Below are positions 1 through 7,300 of a stretch of 8,978 bases of DNA, piece by piece. This stretch comes from Planctomycetota bacterium. GTDB lineage: Bacteria; Planctomycetota; Phycisphaerae; WQYP01. Below the pieces are notes generated by a model. That model did no database searches and was not told the origin of the DNA. It worked only from the letters and a program-made list of their open reading frames with translations. The translations under genes were made by a program, and so were the position numbers. Positions within the stretch are counted from its first letter, which is position 1. Every line of letters starts with the position of its first letter. The DNA is taken from contig JAKAZF010000076.1 of NCBI GenBank assembly GCA_021826605.1, positions 1 through 8,978 on the forward strand, read 5' to 3'.

Positions 1-118
1 AGAATGATGTTGTACAATAGCCCAATTCTTAAGGAACGATTCCGTGCTGGGCGCGTTTTTAATTTCAAAAACTAATGACGCTTTGCTGTAAATAAAACAA
101 GCGGGCAAAGTGGCAGCG

Positions 119-337
119 ATGAATACTACATCGCTAGAACAAGCACCGTCGGGCGAGGCGGGCTTTATTGATGAAAAAGAATTGTTGAGGCGTCTCCCCG
201 TCTCACGTCGCACGCTGTTCAGTTGGCGCACGACCGGCAAAATCCCCTCTGTGCGTCTCGGCGGGCGGCGAGTTTTATTTCATTGGCCGTCCGTCGAGGC
301 CGCGTTACTTCGTATGCAGAAGGGAGGTTCGCTATGA
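119..337 (+). CDS. Small helix-turn-helix DNA-binding protein, excisionase/MerR-like
   Basis: A 72-residue protein. After a short flexible N-terminus, residues about 13-68 match the HTH_17/excisionase pattern: FIDEKELLRRLPVSRRTL is the helix-turn-helix, WRTTGKIPSVRLGGRRVLF is the wing, and a final helix begins SVEAALLRM. Proteins of this family bind DNA at attachment sites or promoters of mobile elements, acting as excisionase or as repressor/activator. A GTG at 110 would add three residues; ATG 119 is preferred because the added residues lie outside the domain. No strong ribosome binding site is visible. The stop codon overlaps the next start as ATGA (334-337), so it heads the replication operon. 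The DNA-binding fold is well supported. Its exact role is inferred from context, and no integrase is in the window to confirm an excision function. Confidence 0.85.
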   Translation: MNTTSLEQAPSGEAGFIDEKELLRRLPVSRRTLFSWRTTGKIPSVRLGGRRVLFHWPSVEAALLRMQKGGSL

Positions 338-683
338 GCCTCGAATATCATCCTGTCAAAGAAGGACGTGCCATTGCACCGTGGGTTAGAGCGTTAAAAG
401 GAAAAAGCGGCTGCTACATAATCCGCAAAAAAATGGCTTTTTATTTTTTGCCGGGGAAGTCCTATACATTGGAGAATCGCATTCCGGCAGACTTAACACC
501 ACCTTGCTTCGCCATTTTCAAAAGTGGAGTGGCAAGACGGCGGGGCCGACATTTGCAGTGTCAAAAGTTGAGGTTGCGGTTGTGCGCTGCCCCGCTGCCC
601 GCGCACTTGATTTGCAGAACGCCCTGATTGGTGAGTATCGCCCTAAGTTGAACACAATCGCAAATCCCGACGCCGAAAATTAG
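334..683 (+). pseudogene. GIY-YIG nuclease-like protein, frame broken by one base in an A7 run
   Basis: Read from ATG 334, the first part (SLEYHPVKEG..., then GKSGCYIIRKK) is a typical GIY-YIG start. After the A-run at 427-433 this frame turns to nonsense and ends at 627. Moving to the -1 frame at the A-run restores a coherent protein to TAG 681-683, about 116 residues if one A is added. Its family marks are GCY (residues 26-28), LYIGES with YIG at 45-47, an Arg at about 53 (SGRLNTT) and a Glu at about 101 (LIGEYRPKLN). These match the GIY, YIG, catalytic Arg and metal-binding Glu of the superfamily. Such small proteins are common beside excisionase-type regulators in mobile elements and may cut DNA. 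The start overlaps the upstream stop as ATGA. The break may be a real mutation, a sequencing error in a homopolymer, or slippage. Confidence 0.8.
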
Positions 684-713
684 AAAACGGCGTGGCAGTC
701 GCCGTCACCGCAA

Positions 714-3071
714 ATGAATTTGTCTCCATTGAGCATGAGCGAAAATTTCCGCGCCGCACTCGTCAAAGCCGGGCTTGTTTTTGACGGCGAAATTATTGCC
801 GACGGAAAGTTGCATCGCTTCAAGGCCGCTGGCGACCGCGAGAAAAATTCGTGGTTTGTGCTTCATGCTGGCACGCCTGCCGCCGGTGCGTTCGGTTGTT
901 GGAAGCGTGGCGTCAAAGAAACTTGGTGCGAGCGCGACGGCCAATTGTCGGAAACTAAATGGAAGGAAGTCCGCGCCCGCTGGCAGGAAGAGGAACGCGA
1001 GCGCGGGCAAATTGAAGCCAAGCGGCAAGCGAAGGCACAAAAAATTGCCGCATGGATTTTCGAGCGGGCAACGCCGGTGACGACTCACGCTTATCTGACT
1101 GCAAAAGGCGTGAAAGTTTCCGACGACGTGCGCGAACATCGTGGCGCGCTGGCGTTGCCGCTGCGTGACGTGAATGGTGAACTTCACTCGCTGCAATTCA
1201 TCGGCACGGACGGCATGAAACGATTTTTGCGCGGCGGGCGCATCGCCGGTTGTTTCTTCACGCTCGCCGACAAGCCGGAAAGTCCGCTGGCAATTTGTGA
1301 AGGCTGCGCGACAGGCGCGAGCGTCCACGAAGCAACCGGCTACGCCGTAGTGTGTGCGTTGAATTGCGGAAACCTTTTGGCCGTTTCAAAAGCATTGCGC
1401 AAAAAATATCCGGCGCGTGAAATCATCGTCTGCGCGGACAACGATCAATTCACCGACGGCAATCCCGGCGTCACGAAGGCGACGGAAGCCGCCAAAGCCA
1501 TTAACGCCAAACTTGCCGTGCCACAATTCGCCGACACCGACAAAAAGCTGACGGATTTTAACGACATGGCCGTGCTTGCCGGACTCGCAGAAGTGCAACG
1601 GCAAATTGAAGCCGCTGCCGTCCCGAACGAATCTGACGACGAAATTTTGAAAAAGCTGGCCGCGTTACCGCCGCTGGAATACGAACGCCAGCGCGACGGC
1701 GCGGCGAAAACCCTCGGTTGCCGGACAGCAATTCTCGACAAGCTCGTTGACGCAAAACGACCAAAGAGCGAGTCACAAAATGACGAATTGCAAGGCCGCA
1801 AGGTGAATTTGGCCGACGTGGAATTATGGCCGGACGCCGTTAGCGGCACGGAAGTGCTTTCGGATGTCGCGGATACATTCGCCCGCTACGTTGCGTTGCC
1901 GGACGGTGCTGGCAATGCGCTCGCCTTGTGGACGGCGCACGCACACTGCTTTGAATCGTTTGTGTGTTCGCCGCGCTTGAACATTTCATCGCCGGAAAAA
2001 GGTTGTGGAAAAACTACTTTGCGGGACGTGCTGGCCGTTTTCATGCCGCGCCCGCTGGCGACAGAAAATTTGAGCGCGCCAGTCTTGTTTCGTGTGATTG
2101 AATCGCACAAGCCGACGGTGCTGGCCGACGAGTGCGACGCATGGTTGCGTGACAATGAGGAACTTCGCGGAATGTTTAATGCCGGACACCGGCGCGGCGG
2201 ACAGGCATTGCGGTGTGAAGGTGACGGTCACGAAGTCCGGGCGTTCAATGTATTCGCCCCCGCCGTGCTGTGCGGCATTGGCGCGCTGCCTGGCACACTT
2301 CACGACCGATCAATAATTATCCGGATTGAACGCGCGAAGCCCGGAGAATTGCGCGAGCGTTTCGATTCGCGCAGCATTGAACGGGAAATCGAGCTTTGCC
2401 GCAAGCTGGCGCGATTTTGCGCTGACAACAAAGCGCGGCTTGAAGCGTGCGACCCGGCGTTGCCGTCCGGCGCGTTCAATCGCCTTGCTGATAACTGGCG
2501 TCCGCTTTTCGCCATTGCCGAAATTGCGAGCGGCGATTGGCCGCAACGCGCCGCCGCTGCGTTCGCCAAGCTCACGGCCAAGACCGACGCTGACGCGCAA
2601 GGCATAAACACAATGTTGCTGGCCGACATTCAACATATTTTTTGTGGAACCAGTGCCGAGCGGATGTTTTCAAAGTCTCTGGTCGAAGCGTTATGCGCCA
2701 TGACAGACCGCCCGTGGCCGGAAGCACACAAGAGCAAACCAATCAGCGAGACGTGGCTGGCACGCCGCCTTCGCACTTTCGGCGTGTCGTCAAAGACACT
2801 TCGCATTGCAGACGGGCGCGGCAAGGGTTACGAAGCCGCCGATTTCGCCGACGCTTTCGAGCGTTACTTGCCAGCGGAACAGGAATCCAAGCGTGACGGC
2901 GTGACAATGGCGGAAACCATTGATGATTCTCAATTTTCAAAGCGTGACAACAAATCGGATTGTCACGCCTCTGAAATTCACGAAACACCTGAAAATGTTG
3001 GATTGTCACGGTGTCACGCTTCAAATACGCCGGAAAAGGAAAAAGAACTGACTGACGCGATGCTTTTATGA
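714..3071 (+). CDS. Toprim primase fused to DUF3631-type ATPase/helicase (mobile-element replication protein)
   Basis: A 785-residue replication protein. Residues about 10-75 carry the N-terminal module of plasmid/phage primases (GKLHRF, then AGAFGCWKRG and a following Trp). A charged helix lies at about 85-125. Residues about 190-300 form a Toprim domain, with catalytic Glu196 in ICEGCATG, the acidic DND at 242-244, and DFND near 281. The DUF3631-type ATPase follows (about 395-720): Walker A SPEKGCGKTT with Lys433, Walker B PTVLADECD with Asp472/Glu473, and a likely arginine finger in LHDRSIII (Arg532). A winged-helix-like end (WLARRLRTFGV, GKGYEAADF) comes next. Primer synthesis plus ATP-driven unwinding at an element's own origin is the family role. 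The last 60 or so residues are poorly ordered and repetitive (SKRD, CHAS), apparently shaped by DNA repeats beneath. ATG 714 was chosen; ATG 735 (MSENF) is equally possible and neither has a clear ribosome binding site. The stop overlaps the next start as ATGA. Confidence 0.9.
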   Translation: MNLSPLSMSENFRAALVKAGLVFDGEIIADGKLHRFKAAGDREKNSWFVLHAGTPAAGAFGCWKRGVKETWCERDGQLSETKWKEVRARWQEEERERGQIEAKRQAKAQKIAAWIFERATPVTTHAYLTAKGVKVSDDVREHRGALALPLRDVNGELHSLQFIGTDGMKRFLRGGRIAGCFFTLADKPESPLAICEGCATGASVHEATGYAVVCALNCGNLLAVSKALRKKYPAREIIVCADNDQFTDGNPGVTKATEAAKAINAKLAVPQFADTDKKLTDFNDMAVLAGLAEVQRQIEAAAVPNESDDEILKKLAALPPLEYERQRDGAAKTLGCRTAILDKLVDAKRPKSESQNDELQGRKVNLADVELWPDAVSGTEVLSDVADTFARYVALPDGAGNALALWTAHAHCFESFVCSPRLNISSPEKGCGKTTLRDVLAVFMPRPLATENLSAPVLFRVIESHKPTVLADECDAWLRDNEELRGMFNAGHRRGGQALRCEGDGHEVRAFNVFAPAVLCGIGALPGTLHDRSIIIRIERAKPGELRERFDSRSIEREIELCRKLARFCADNKARLEACDPALPSGAFNRLADNWRPLFAIAEIASGDWPQRAAAAFAKLTAKTDADAQGINTMLLADIQHIFCGTSAERMFSKSLVEALCAMTDRPWPEAHKSKPISETWLARRLRTFGVSSKTLRIADGRGKGYEAADFADAFERYLPAEQESKRDGVTMAETIDDSQFSKRDNKSDCHASEIHETPENVGLSRCHASNTPEKEKELTDAMLL
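2891..3019. repeat. Mirrored array of GCGTGAC(AA) iteron-like repeats, possible replication origin
   Basis: Six GTGAC cores lie within the 3' end of the primase gene. Three are on the + strand (2893, 2901, 2944) and three are inverted (GTCAC at 2962, 3005, 3013). Each pair is centred on base 2955, so the left half (spacings 8 and 43) is the exact mirror of the right half (43 and 8). The innermost pair, GCGTGACAA at 2942-2950 and TTGTCACGC at 2960-2968, is a perfect 9-bp inverted repeat around a 9-nt spacer. The middle pair shares CGTGACAAT. By uniform chance about 0.25 such cores are expected here. Multiple spaced copies next to an initiator-type gene fit iterons of a replication origin, but no binding data exist. 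Confidence 0.65.
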
Positions 3072-3412
3072 CGGCACAAGAAATTTATCTTGAAGCAACC
3101 CGGCGCGGATTGCGGCTTGAACTGGCTGGCGACAAACTGGCCGTGATCCCCGCAAAATTGTGTCCGCCGGACTTTGCCGACGTGCTGCGCCAGCACAAGG
3201 GCGAGCTTTTGAACTGGCTTGAATCCCGCGCCGCTGGACTTGCGCCTGATTGTGCGGCGTGGCTTCACATCGCCCGGCAAATTTTGGCCGGTGAATTTGA
3301 CGGCTGCGACAATTCCACCCGCGAAAGCCTGACAATTGGCTTGCGGTCAATCTCTCACCCGCTCGCCCGCCGTTCACTTGAAAAATTAAATTTCAATTCC
3401 CGCAAAATATGA
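3068..3412 (+). CDS. Small protein with TubC_N-like N-terminal domain
   Basis: A 114-residue soluble protein. Residues about 2-52 (EIYLEATRRGLRLELAGDKL, then a basic/proline stretch, then LRQHKGELLNWLES) follow the TubC N-terminal docking pattern: helix, a two-strand segment with GDKL, and a closing helix with the motif HKGELL. That fold was named from hybrid NRPS/PKS assembly lines but also occurs as short stand-alone proteins in plasmids and phages next to primases. The remaining half (CAAWLHIARQILAGEFDG and a Ser/Arg-rich end) is not recognised. It starts inside the primase stop (ATGA, 3068-3071) and ends in an ATGA overlap with the next gene, so it is made together with the primase. It may be an adaptor for a replication partner, which is inference only. 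Confidence 0.7.
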   Translation: MTAQEIYLEATRRGLRLELAGDKLAVIPAKLCPPDFADVLRQHKGELLNWLESRAAGLAPDCAAWLHIARQILAGEFDGCDNSTRESLTIGLRSISHPLARRSLEKLNFNSRKI

Positions 3413-3930
3413 ATTCAAAACAAACAATTCCGGCAATCGCAAAAATTGCACCGCCGTTGTTGCTAGGCGTCGTGATTTTCTCCGCGTTAAAATGGATTTT
3501 TTCCGACGACGACACGGAAAAAAAGCCGGAAATTAAGCCTGCGGACGCAGGAACGGAAAATAACCGGAAAGCTACGGTTGTTCCTGTGGTTTCCGAACTA
3601 ATTTCCGTTCCGCCCGTGCCGGAAATTCCGGCCAAGTCCGCAATAATTTCCGCTCCATCCGCTACAAGACCGTTCCTTCCGCCATTTTCCGCTGCTAAAA
3701 TCCCAGCAACGCAAGCTCCGCCGCCGATCAAACGGAAATTCGTAACACGGCATGACATGGAAACCATTTTCCAGCGCGGCGCACGCGGCTTAACGCGGAC
3801 AGCGGCAGTTGTGGCTCTGAAAAATCTTGGTTTCAGCAAAACGGCGGCGTATGACGCGCTTTCAGAGGACGGGCGTTTTTCCGATTGGCTGCAATTTGAG
3901 CCGGACGGAATAATTACTTGGACGGAATGA
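3409..3930 (+). CDS. Single-pass membrane protein with proline-rich linker and C-terminal HTH-like domain, function unknown
   Basis: A 173-residue protein. A hydrophobic segment at about residues 14-31 (PPLLLGVVIFSALKWIF) is followed by acidic and proline/serine-rich sequence to about 110, which looks disordered. A compact C-terminal domain of about 60 residues comes last, containing HDMETIFQRGARGLTR, AVVALKNLGFSKTAAYDAL, GRFSDWL and PDGIITW. The helix pattern ARGLTRTAAVVALKNLGFSKTAAYDAL resembles a helix-turn-helix, with a strand pair after it. No family is recognised. The lysine before the segment's end and the acidic stretch after it do not settle orientation. The start codon overlaps the upstream stop (ATGA 3409-3412). 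One idea is a membrane anchor that holds replicating DNA or a regulator. The underlying DNA is unusually rich in TTCCG/CGGAA, which may bias the protein towards Ser, Pro and Glu. Confidence 0.7.
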   Translation: MNSKQTIPAIAKIAPPLLLGVVIFSALKWIFSDDDTEKKPEIKPADAGTENNRKATVVPVVSELISVPPVPEIPAKSAIISAPSATRPFLPPFSAAKIPATQAPPPIKRKFVTRHDMETIFQRGARGLTRTAAVVALKNLGFSKTAAYDALSEDGRFSDWLQFEPDGIITWTE

Positions 3931-3992
3931 GTGAAAATTATCGGAAAACTCGGTTGTTTCCGGCGGAATACAGCGGTTTCCGCCAATTTCCG
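3428..3992. repeat. Cluster of 23 TTCCG/CGGAA motifs
   Basis: Counting both strands, TTCCG or CGGAA starts at 3428, 3501, 3515, 3527, 3554, 3565, 3591, 3603, 3608, 3620, 3626, 3648, 3677, 3687, 3733, 3879, 3906, 3923, 3942, 3958, 3964, 3978 and 3988. Sixteen of these are the longer TTTCCG/CGGAAA. About one pentamer would be expected in this length by uniform chance. Orientation is mixed and spacing irregular. The cluster spans the membrane-protein gene and continues into the following small ORF in other reading frames, so it is not only a codon habit. The hexamer also occurs elsewhere in the operon but more sparsely. Function unknown; a binding-site array for partition, packaging or replication is possible. 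Confidence 0.55.
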
Positions 3993-4067
3993 GCGGCTCA
4001 AATCACACAAAATTACTTGTCCGGCAAGTTGTGTGGATTTCAGGATAATTTGTTGGGTGTTTGTTAA
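3927..4067 (+). CDS. Possible 46-residue protein ending the replication operon
   Basis: ATG 3927 overlaps the upstream stop in the same ATGA arrangement seen at three other junctions of this operon, and the frame stays open to TAA 4065-4067. The protein begins MSENYRKTRLFPAEYSGF and continues with aromatic and polar residues; no membrane segment or known motif is visible. The alternative frame opening at GTG 3931 gives a Cys/Arg-rich 72-residue product that looks less like a protein. Support is positional only, since the ORF is short and lies in the TTCCG-rich zone. Confidence 0.4.
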   Translation: MSENYRKTRLFPAEYSGFRQFPAAQITQNYLSGKLCGFQDNLLGVC

Positions 4068-4070
4068 GCC

Positions 4071-4099
4071 TTGCCGCGCTGTTTTTTTTAATCTAATAT
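4071..4099 (+). promoter_or_regulatory. Predicted sigma70-like promoter
   Basis: TTGCCG (4071-4076) and TAATAT (4094-4099) are separated by exactly 17 nt, with a T-rich spacer. The -35 matches the consensus at four of six positions and the -10 at five of six. Transcription would start near 4106 and run through the structured element into the protease gene, giving a leader of roughly 215 nt. It is the best-matching promoter seen in the intergenic gap. Confidence 0.5.
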
Positions 4100-4162
4100 C
4101 GGAGCGTTCGGGAAATTATGTAAAATCAAAAACTAAAAATTTAGCGTAGCTTTGGCTACTGG

Positions 4163-4270
4163 CTCATCAGAAAACCGCGAATTTTCGTCACAAAGCCATT
4201 CCAAGCACGCGCCACCGGGCGCGGCTTGGCGGGTTTCTTGTGACAGGCGCTTCGCGGTGCCTCTGATGAG
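4163..4270 (+). ncRNA. Long nested hairpin element (structured leader or small RNA candidate)
   Basis: Five perfect helices nest in order: CTCATCAGA 4163-4171 with 4262-4270 (9 bp); ACCGCGAA 4174-4181 with 4251-4258 (8 bp); GTCACAA 4187-4193 with 4238-4244 (7 bp); CCAAGC 4201-4206 with 4224-4229 (6 bp); and CGCGCC 4208-4213 with 4218-4223 (6 bp) closed by an ACCG tetraloop. Internal loops are nearly symmetric (2x3, 5x6, 7x8) plus one bulged A. This gives 36 pairs in 108 nt, without a coding frame. It sits downstream of a predicted promoter and about 50 nt before the protease start. No named RNA class is recognised. An inverted-repeat mobile element or a DNA hairpin are alternatives; the strand is assigned from the promoter. 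Confidence 0.6.
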
Positions 4271-4319
4271 AGCACGTCAAGTTCGCGCCTTTTAATTTTT
4301 GAAATCCAACTGGCTAACT

Positions 4320-7300
4320 ATGAGAATGAAATTCAAACATACAAAATGGAAAATTATTTGTGCGAGCATTTTTGGTTTATCGGTGCTTTGCGTCTTGTGG
4401 TTTTGGCACGCATATACGCCGCTGGATAAAAGCCCCGTTATTGAATCTTCAACGAATGTCAGAAATGTCGTGAGCAAAGCACAAACGTCCCCATCAAATG
4501 CAATTGGCTTTTTCCCTACAAATAAAATTATTGTTAATACGAATGCGGTGACGGCAACACTTCCATTTGTCACTAACACCATAAAAAATCCCGTCACAAA
4601 CAATGACGATCAAATCAGTGCCAGTGCCTTGAAGCAGATCGGCGCATTGGAAGCTGAAAAGTCGCAGCGCACGCCGATTCAGCAAAAAATTGATTCACAC
4701 TTGCTTTACGCCGATAAAATGCAGCGCGGCGAACTCATCGCGGAAGGTGTGCCAACGCAACGGCTGAATCTGGATCGTGATAATCAAGGACGTATATTGG
4801 TGGACATCAAGGCGGATGTTACGCAATCGCTCCTTCAACGCATTGCCGCTTTAGGTGGTGACGTTATTAACAGTTATCCCGAATACCGCGCAATTCAGGC
4901 AGGGATTCCGCTTTCTGAAATTGAAAACCTAGCTGCGCAAAAGGAAGTTGCATTTATCCGGCCAGTCGTCCATGCCATGCAAAACAGCGTGGACAGCGAA
5001 GGCGATTACACGCATCAAGCAAATACCGCCCGCGCTAATTTTGGCGTGAATGGGACAGGCATTAAAATAGGAGTCATTTCCGACAGCGTGGATCATTTGG
5101 CTGGTTCTCAAATTGATGGCTTGGTGACGGTGTTGCCGGGACAGGACGGTATGCCAGCAACAGGTGAAGGAACTGCAATGCTAGAAATTGTCAATGACTT
5201 GGCTCCGGGGGCACAGCTTTATTTTGCGACACGCGGGACAAGTGAAGCTCAATTTGCATCCAATATACAAAATCTACGCTCCACATACGGTTGCGATATT
5301 ATCGTGGATGACATCTTGTATTCTGACGAATCTCCATTTCAGGATGGAATCGTGGCGCAGGCGGTCAATACCGTAACCGCGAGCGGCGCAATGTATTTTT
5401 CTTCTGCCGGCAATTCAGGAAATAAAGATGATGGAACCAGCGGGACTTGGGAGGGAGATTTCGTGAATGGTGGAACGGCGGGCACGCCGGTTAATGGCAA
5501 AGGCGGATTCATTCATAGCTTCGGTTCGGCGAACTACGATATAATTTCTGAAACGAGCAGTGACAATCAGCCTACGGTTTTGTTTTGGACAGACCCTTTA
5601 GGTGCTTCAACAAATGACTACGACCTTTTCGTTTTAGACCCCACCGGCACGATGGTTGTAGATTCTTCCACAACAACGCAGAACGGCACTCAAGACCCTT
5701 ATGAGGGGGTATATCCAACTAATGCAGGTGAGCGTATTGTCGTGGTTTTAGCGTCGGGCACCAGTCGTTTTCTTCATATAGACACGGAACGGGGACAACT
5801 AGCCATTAGCACACAAGGTTCAACCAGAGGACATGACTGCGCCACGAATGCTTTCGATGTCGCCGCGACGGATGCAAAAAATTCCTATCCCAATCCATTT
5901 ACAGGCGGAGCAGCCAACCCCGTTGAAACTTTTAGCTCCGACGGCACGCGGCGCGTTTTCTTCCAAGCGGACGGCACTCCAATCACTCCGGGCAATTTTT
6001 CATCTTCGGGCGGCGCGGTGCGACAAAAGCCGGACATCACCGCCGCCGATGACGTAACGACGGATATTACAGGCTTCGAGCCATTCATAGGCACTTCTGC
6101 CGCCGCACCTCATGCCGCTGCCATTGCCGCGTTGTTGAAATCGTATAACCAAAACCTGACGCCATCTCAAATTCGCACGATTCTCACCAATACAGCTTTG
6201 GACATTATGGCTGCCGGAATAGATGGGGATTCCGGTGCGGGAATCGTCATGGCTCTGCCAGCTTTGCAGCAGTCACCAGTGCCCACGCCCATAACGGCAC
6301 CGGCTTCAATCGTTGGAAACGCAATGGGCGGAATTATCACATCGGGCGATTATCCATTTGTTGACAGCGGCGGTTATTTTTTACTCATCCCGGCCAATTC
6401 AGGAAACACATATCAGCTAGTTGAAATTGATGATGAGGAAGGGGTGTATTCAGTTTCGACCGCGAGCGGCACTTATTCTTATTCCGCTAGTGGCTCAACC
6501 GGCCTGTTCCAATTAGTAGATGGTTCGGATACGCTAAAGGGCAATTTGAATTTTTCAACAACCAACATGGGCGATTACTTGTTGACCAATGTTTCTGTGG
6601 CTCCGATAGTCGCCAGCCAAACGGGTGAATATGAATTTTATCAAGCAGCGGTTCCCGCCTCGATTGCTGGTAAAACTTTTCGATGTTTCATTCAGAATGG
6701 AATTTCACCCTACTTAACAACGGGGACATTTGACTTCAAGGTTGCGGCATCCGGGTCTGGATACGCAATTGTTGATTCCGAAACGGGCATTACAAACAGC
6801 ACGGGAACTTACTCGTATTCAAAACTAAATTCATCAACAGGTCAGGTTCAATTAAATGATTCTGGGGTTGGAACGGAAACGGGTTACTTCGCTTTTTCAA
6901 GTGCCATCGAGGGAGAATTTTTAGCGACGCAGCCTTCGTCCGGCGGTTTTCAAATTGGACATTTTGTTCTTGTAGATACGACCAGTCCAAGTTTGAGCAT
7001 TCAATTTCCGACGGCGGGCGCACGGCTTACCAATGTTCTGATAACCGCGAAAGGAACGGCCACGGATAATGTTCAAGTTGCCGGTGTTGGTTATCAGTTG
7101 AACACGAACGGTTGGCTGGCGGCAACTGGAAGCACAAATTGGTCTGCCCCAAATTTGACGTTAATTCCGGGAACGAACATTTTTAGTGCCTATGCGGTAG
7201 ATACCAGCGGTAACATTTCGACCACCAACCAAGTCAGTTTCGTTTATGTCTTGAGTGCCGTGTTGACGGTGCAGACGAACGGAAGCCGCACTATCAGTCC

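Noticed and set aside
1..75. Open frame from the window edge to TAA 73-75 that could be the end of an upstream gene; the opposite strand is also open here
   Set aside because: Only 24 codons and no recognisable motif on either strand; cannot decide whether anything is coded.
705..1328. Long antisense ORF (207 codons) opposite the primase start
   Set aside because: It shadows the well-supported Toprim primase frame in GC-rich DNA and has no recognisable domain.
2221..2231. GTGAC-G-GTCAC palindrome as a further iteron
   Set aside because: Isolated within the conserved ATPase domain coding sequence (EGDGHE), and the spacing does not fit the mirrored array.
3393..4010. Antisense ORF (205 codons) opposite the membrane-protein gene
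   Set aside because: Its sense partner has an ATGA-coupled start and a sensible membrane segment; the antisense product looks low-complexity from the TTCCG motifs.
4022..4089. CGGCAAG (4022-4028) and CTTGCCG (4070-4076) followed by T8, as an intrinsic terminator for the operon
   Set aside because: The loop would be 41 nt, and the right arm coincides with the predicted -35 box; too weak to call.
3931..4149. 72-codon GTG-start ORF directly after the membrane-protein gene
   Set aside because: Cys/Arg-rich with a poor composition; the overlapping 46-codon frame with ATGA coupling is preferred.
4163..4270. Integron attC site or CRISPR-type repeat
   Set aside because: No attC R-box consensus at the ends, no integron integrase, and no repeated units with spacers anywhere in the window.
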